Made by a program: the position numbers and the translations under genes. Positions 62,365-64,000 of a stretch of 64,000 nt of DNA are shown here, piece by piece (the first letter of the stretch is position 1; each line of letters opens with the position of its first letter). Below the pieces are notes generated by a model. It searched no databases. It was not told where the DNA came from and was given only the letters and a program-made list of their open reading frames with translations. The stretch comes from Deltaproteobacteria bacterium (lineage in GTDB: Bacteria; Myxococcota; Kuafuiibacteriia; Kuafuiibacteriales; Kuafuiibacteriaceae), in NCBI GenBank assembly GCA_016703535.1, contig JADJBV010000001.1:6500001-6564000 (forward strand), in the 5' to 3' direction.

Positions 62365-63912
62365 ATGTTGCGCGCTCGCCCCCTACTGCTCGCCGCTTTC
62401 CCCGTGTTTTGCGCTTCCGCGGCCTTGGCCCAGACGGTCGATCCTTCGGTGACCAACGATCTGACCCTCCAGCTGATGACCACCGGGCTCAATTCGCCGA
62501 CTTCGGCCCAGTTCCTCCCCGATGGCCGCCTGCTGATCTTCCAGAAGGGCGGCCAGATCTTGGTCACCGACGGCACCGTAGGCGCAACCGCCACCCAGAT
62601 CGGCTCGATCACCGTGCCCACCAACTCGGAGCGGGGCCTCTTGAACATGGCCGTCGACCCGATGTTCACCACCACCAACCGGGTCTACATCTATTACTCG
62701 GCGGGCAACTCCCAAAGCGTGGGCTACGTGACCATCAACGGCAACACGGTCAGCGCACCAACGCCGCTGCTGACCGGCTTGTCAGGTGCCAACAACCACG
62801 ACGGCGGTGGCCTGACCTTCGGCCCCGACGGCCTGCTCTACATCTCGGTGGGCGACACCGGGTGCAACTGCAACTGCAGCCCCGGCAACGCCGACAACTA
62901 CTACGGCACCTGCCTGACCCGGCTGCACGGCAAGGTCCTGCGCATCGATCGGGACGGCAACATCCCGGCCACCAACCCGCTGGTCGGCGTCAATGAGGTC
63001 GCCAGCTGCGGCGCCCAACAGAACTGCAACACGCCGCCGGACATCAGCATGGGCGCTCCGCCCCGGACCGAGATCTACAACTGGGGCTTCCGCAACCCGT
63101 GGCGCATCTCCTTCGATGAGCAGTCGGGCTACTTGTGGATCGGCGACGTCGGCGAGATCACCTTCGAGGAGATCAACATCTCCACCGGCCCGGCCCAACA
63201 CTTCGGCTGGCCCTACCGGGAAGGGGACCAGGGCGACCCGCTCAACACCTGCGAGATGATCACCCCCACCGCCCCCGGAGACTGCAAGGACCCGGCGGCC
63301 TTCTTCGGCCACAACAACGGCGCGGTCAGCATCACCGGCGGCGTGTTCTCCAACCACTGCTCGTGGCCGGCGGCCCTGAGTGGCCTCTACTGGTACGCGG
63401 ACTACGGCGAGACCCGGGTTTGGACCCTCGAGCCCAACGCCACTCGTGACGGTGTCGTCGGCCAACGTGCTTCCAAGGTCCGCAGCGCCGGAGGCATCGT
63501 CCACTTCTTCAACGGCCCGGACGGCGCGGTCTACTTCGTCAGCCTCAGCTCGGGCCAGATCTGGAAGATGACCCCCACCAACCCCATCAACTGTGGAGGT
63601 GCCGACGCTGGCCCCGACGACGCCGGCCTGCCCGAGGACACGGGCGTGGCCAACGACACCGGCGTGGCCAACGACACCGGCGTGGCCGTCGATGCCGGCA
63701 CCGACAGCGGCGTGATCAGGGATTCTGGTGTGGCCAACGACAGCGGAGTGGTCGCTGACTCGGGCACCCCAGCGGACACCGGCACCACCGGCCCCACGCC
63801 CGAAGAAGAAGACAGCGGCTGCGGCTGCACGGCGCATCACCCAGGCCAGACCGGCTTTGGGACCTTGTTCGGAGCGATCGTGGTGTTCGCATTCCTCCGC
63901 CGTCGGCGCTGA
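62365..63912 (+). CDS. Secreted glucose/sorbosone dehydrogenase-like beta-propeller with MYXO-CTERM tail
   Basis: The 515-residue protein has a signal peptide (LLLAAFPVFCASAALA), then a GSDH six-blade propeller: NHDGGGLTFGPDGLLYISVGD, LHGKVLRIDRDGN, EIYNWGFRNPWRISFD, GDVGEITFEEIN, HFGWPYREG. These are PQQ/Ca-site motifs of the family. A Asp/Gly/Thr-Val linker with DTGVAN repeats and then GCGC plus a hydrophobic helix and FLRRRR (MYXO-CTERM) suggest surface display after sorting. It may oxidise sugars or simply act as a lectin-like propeller. Confidence 0.9.
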   Translation: MLRARPLLLAAFPVFCASAALAQTVDPSVTNDLTLQLMTTGLNSPTSAQFLPDGRLLIFQKGGQILVTDGTVGATATQIGSITVPTNSERGLLNMAVDPMFTTTNRVYIYYSAGNSQSVGYVTINGNTVSAPTPLLTGLSGANNHDGGGLTFGPDGLLYISVGDTGCNCNCSPGNADNYYGTCLTRLHGKVLRIDRDGNIPATNPLVGVNEVASCGAQQNCNTPPDISMGAPPRTEIYNWGFRNPWRISFDEQSGYLWIGDVGEITFEEINISTGPAQHFGWPYREGDQGDPLNTCEMITPTAPGDCKDPAAFFGHNNGAVSITGGVFSNHCSWPAALSGLYWYADYGETRVWTLEPNATRDGVVGQRASKVRSAGGIVHFFNGPDGAVYFVSLSSGQIWKMTPTNPINCGGADAGPDDAGLPEDTGVANDTGVANDTGVAVDAGTDSGVIRDSGVANDSGVVADSGTPADTGTTGPTPEEEDSGCGCTAHHPGQTGFGTLFGAIVVFAFLRRRR

Positions 63913-64000
63913 TGGGGACACTTGCCCCGAAGCCGGCGTCGCTCCTGGTCCGGGCTTGTGCGAGCGCGTTTACCAGCCGGACCGGCCGGCACGGGCGGAT

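Overview
The window is G+C-rich bacterial chromosome (about two thirds G+C by eye). It is almost fully coding, with genes on both strands, and shows no rRNA, tRNA, phage, transposase or CRISPR array. The gene content points to the Myxococcota or a close deltaproteobacterial relative: many lipoproteins with Asp/Gly/Pro-rich linkers, MYXO-CTERM-like C-termini (the GSDH-type protein at the right end, perhaps a protease), REC-DUF4388-DnaJ-TPR and PilZ-TPR proteins, a long FHA protein, choice-of-anchor/ASH repeats, CotH plus lamin-tail proteins and a collagen-like protein. No species can be named from sequence alone.

Layout. 1-4.8 kb: CASTOR/POLLUX-like ion channel (cut by the window edge), MFS transporter, hotdog-fold protein, alpha/beta hydrolase. 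4.8-8.9 kb (minus strand): lipoprotein plus PHM-like copper monooxygenase; OsmC plus an unusual Mut7-C/hemerythrin fusion; PIG-L deacetylase. 8.9-14.3 kb: START-like secreted protein, FHA protein, PilZ protein, two secreted trypsin-like proteases. 14.3-18.3 kb: repeat-bearing intergenic region, TerC, REC-DUF4388-J-TPR protein. 18.4-22.8 kb: two divergent orphan genes, one carrying a PD-(D/E)XK nuclease signature and followed by a small translationally coupled gene. 22.8-30.1 kb: NtrC-type regulator, MgtE, RimK/TrkA-C fusion, then a lipoprotein, Cys-rich lipoprotein and collagen-like protein. 30.2-37.3 kb: PilZ-TPR protein, lytic transglycosylase, feoA-feoB with a Fur-box-like site. 37.3-39.6 kb: a two-gene ATPase plus TOPRIM-like (DUF3226) module between two near-identical 48-49 nt direct repeats, probably a mobile defence or stress cassette. 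39.6-47.2 kb: beta-barrel protein, CotH/lamin-tail lipoprotein, large Gly-rich ASH-domain lipoprotein. 47.4-48.0 kb: an extreme G-only/GC-only tract, more likely a sequencing or assembly fault than biology. 48-64 kb: DHH phosphoesterase, secreted MsrB-MsrA, methyltransferase, TPR lipoprotein, Rrf2 regulator plus SDR oxidoreductase, several orphans, NagZ, PBP4-type DacB, DUF547 protein, GSDH-like beta-propeller.

How the genes work together: most of the window is ordinary envelope, stress and housekeeping content. Peptidoglycan turnover (lytic transglycosylase, NagZ, DacB), redox and oxidative-stress functions (OsmC, hemerythrin fusion, MsrBA, Rrf2/SDR) and metal handling (FeoAB, MgtE, TerC) are evident. 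The accessory islands most worth attention are the repeat-flanked ATPase/DUF3226 pair, the PD-(D/E)XK orphan with its coupled partner, the Mut7-C/hemerythrin and RimK/TrkA-C fusions, and a gapped palindrome (GCAAG-N4-CTTGC) that recurs far more often than base composition predicts. The last 88 bases (63913-64000) hold no recognisable feature.
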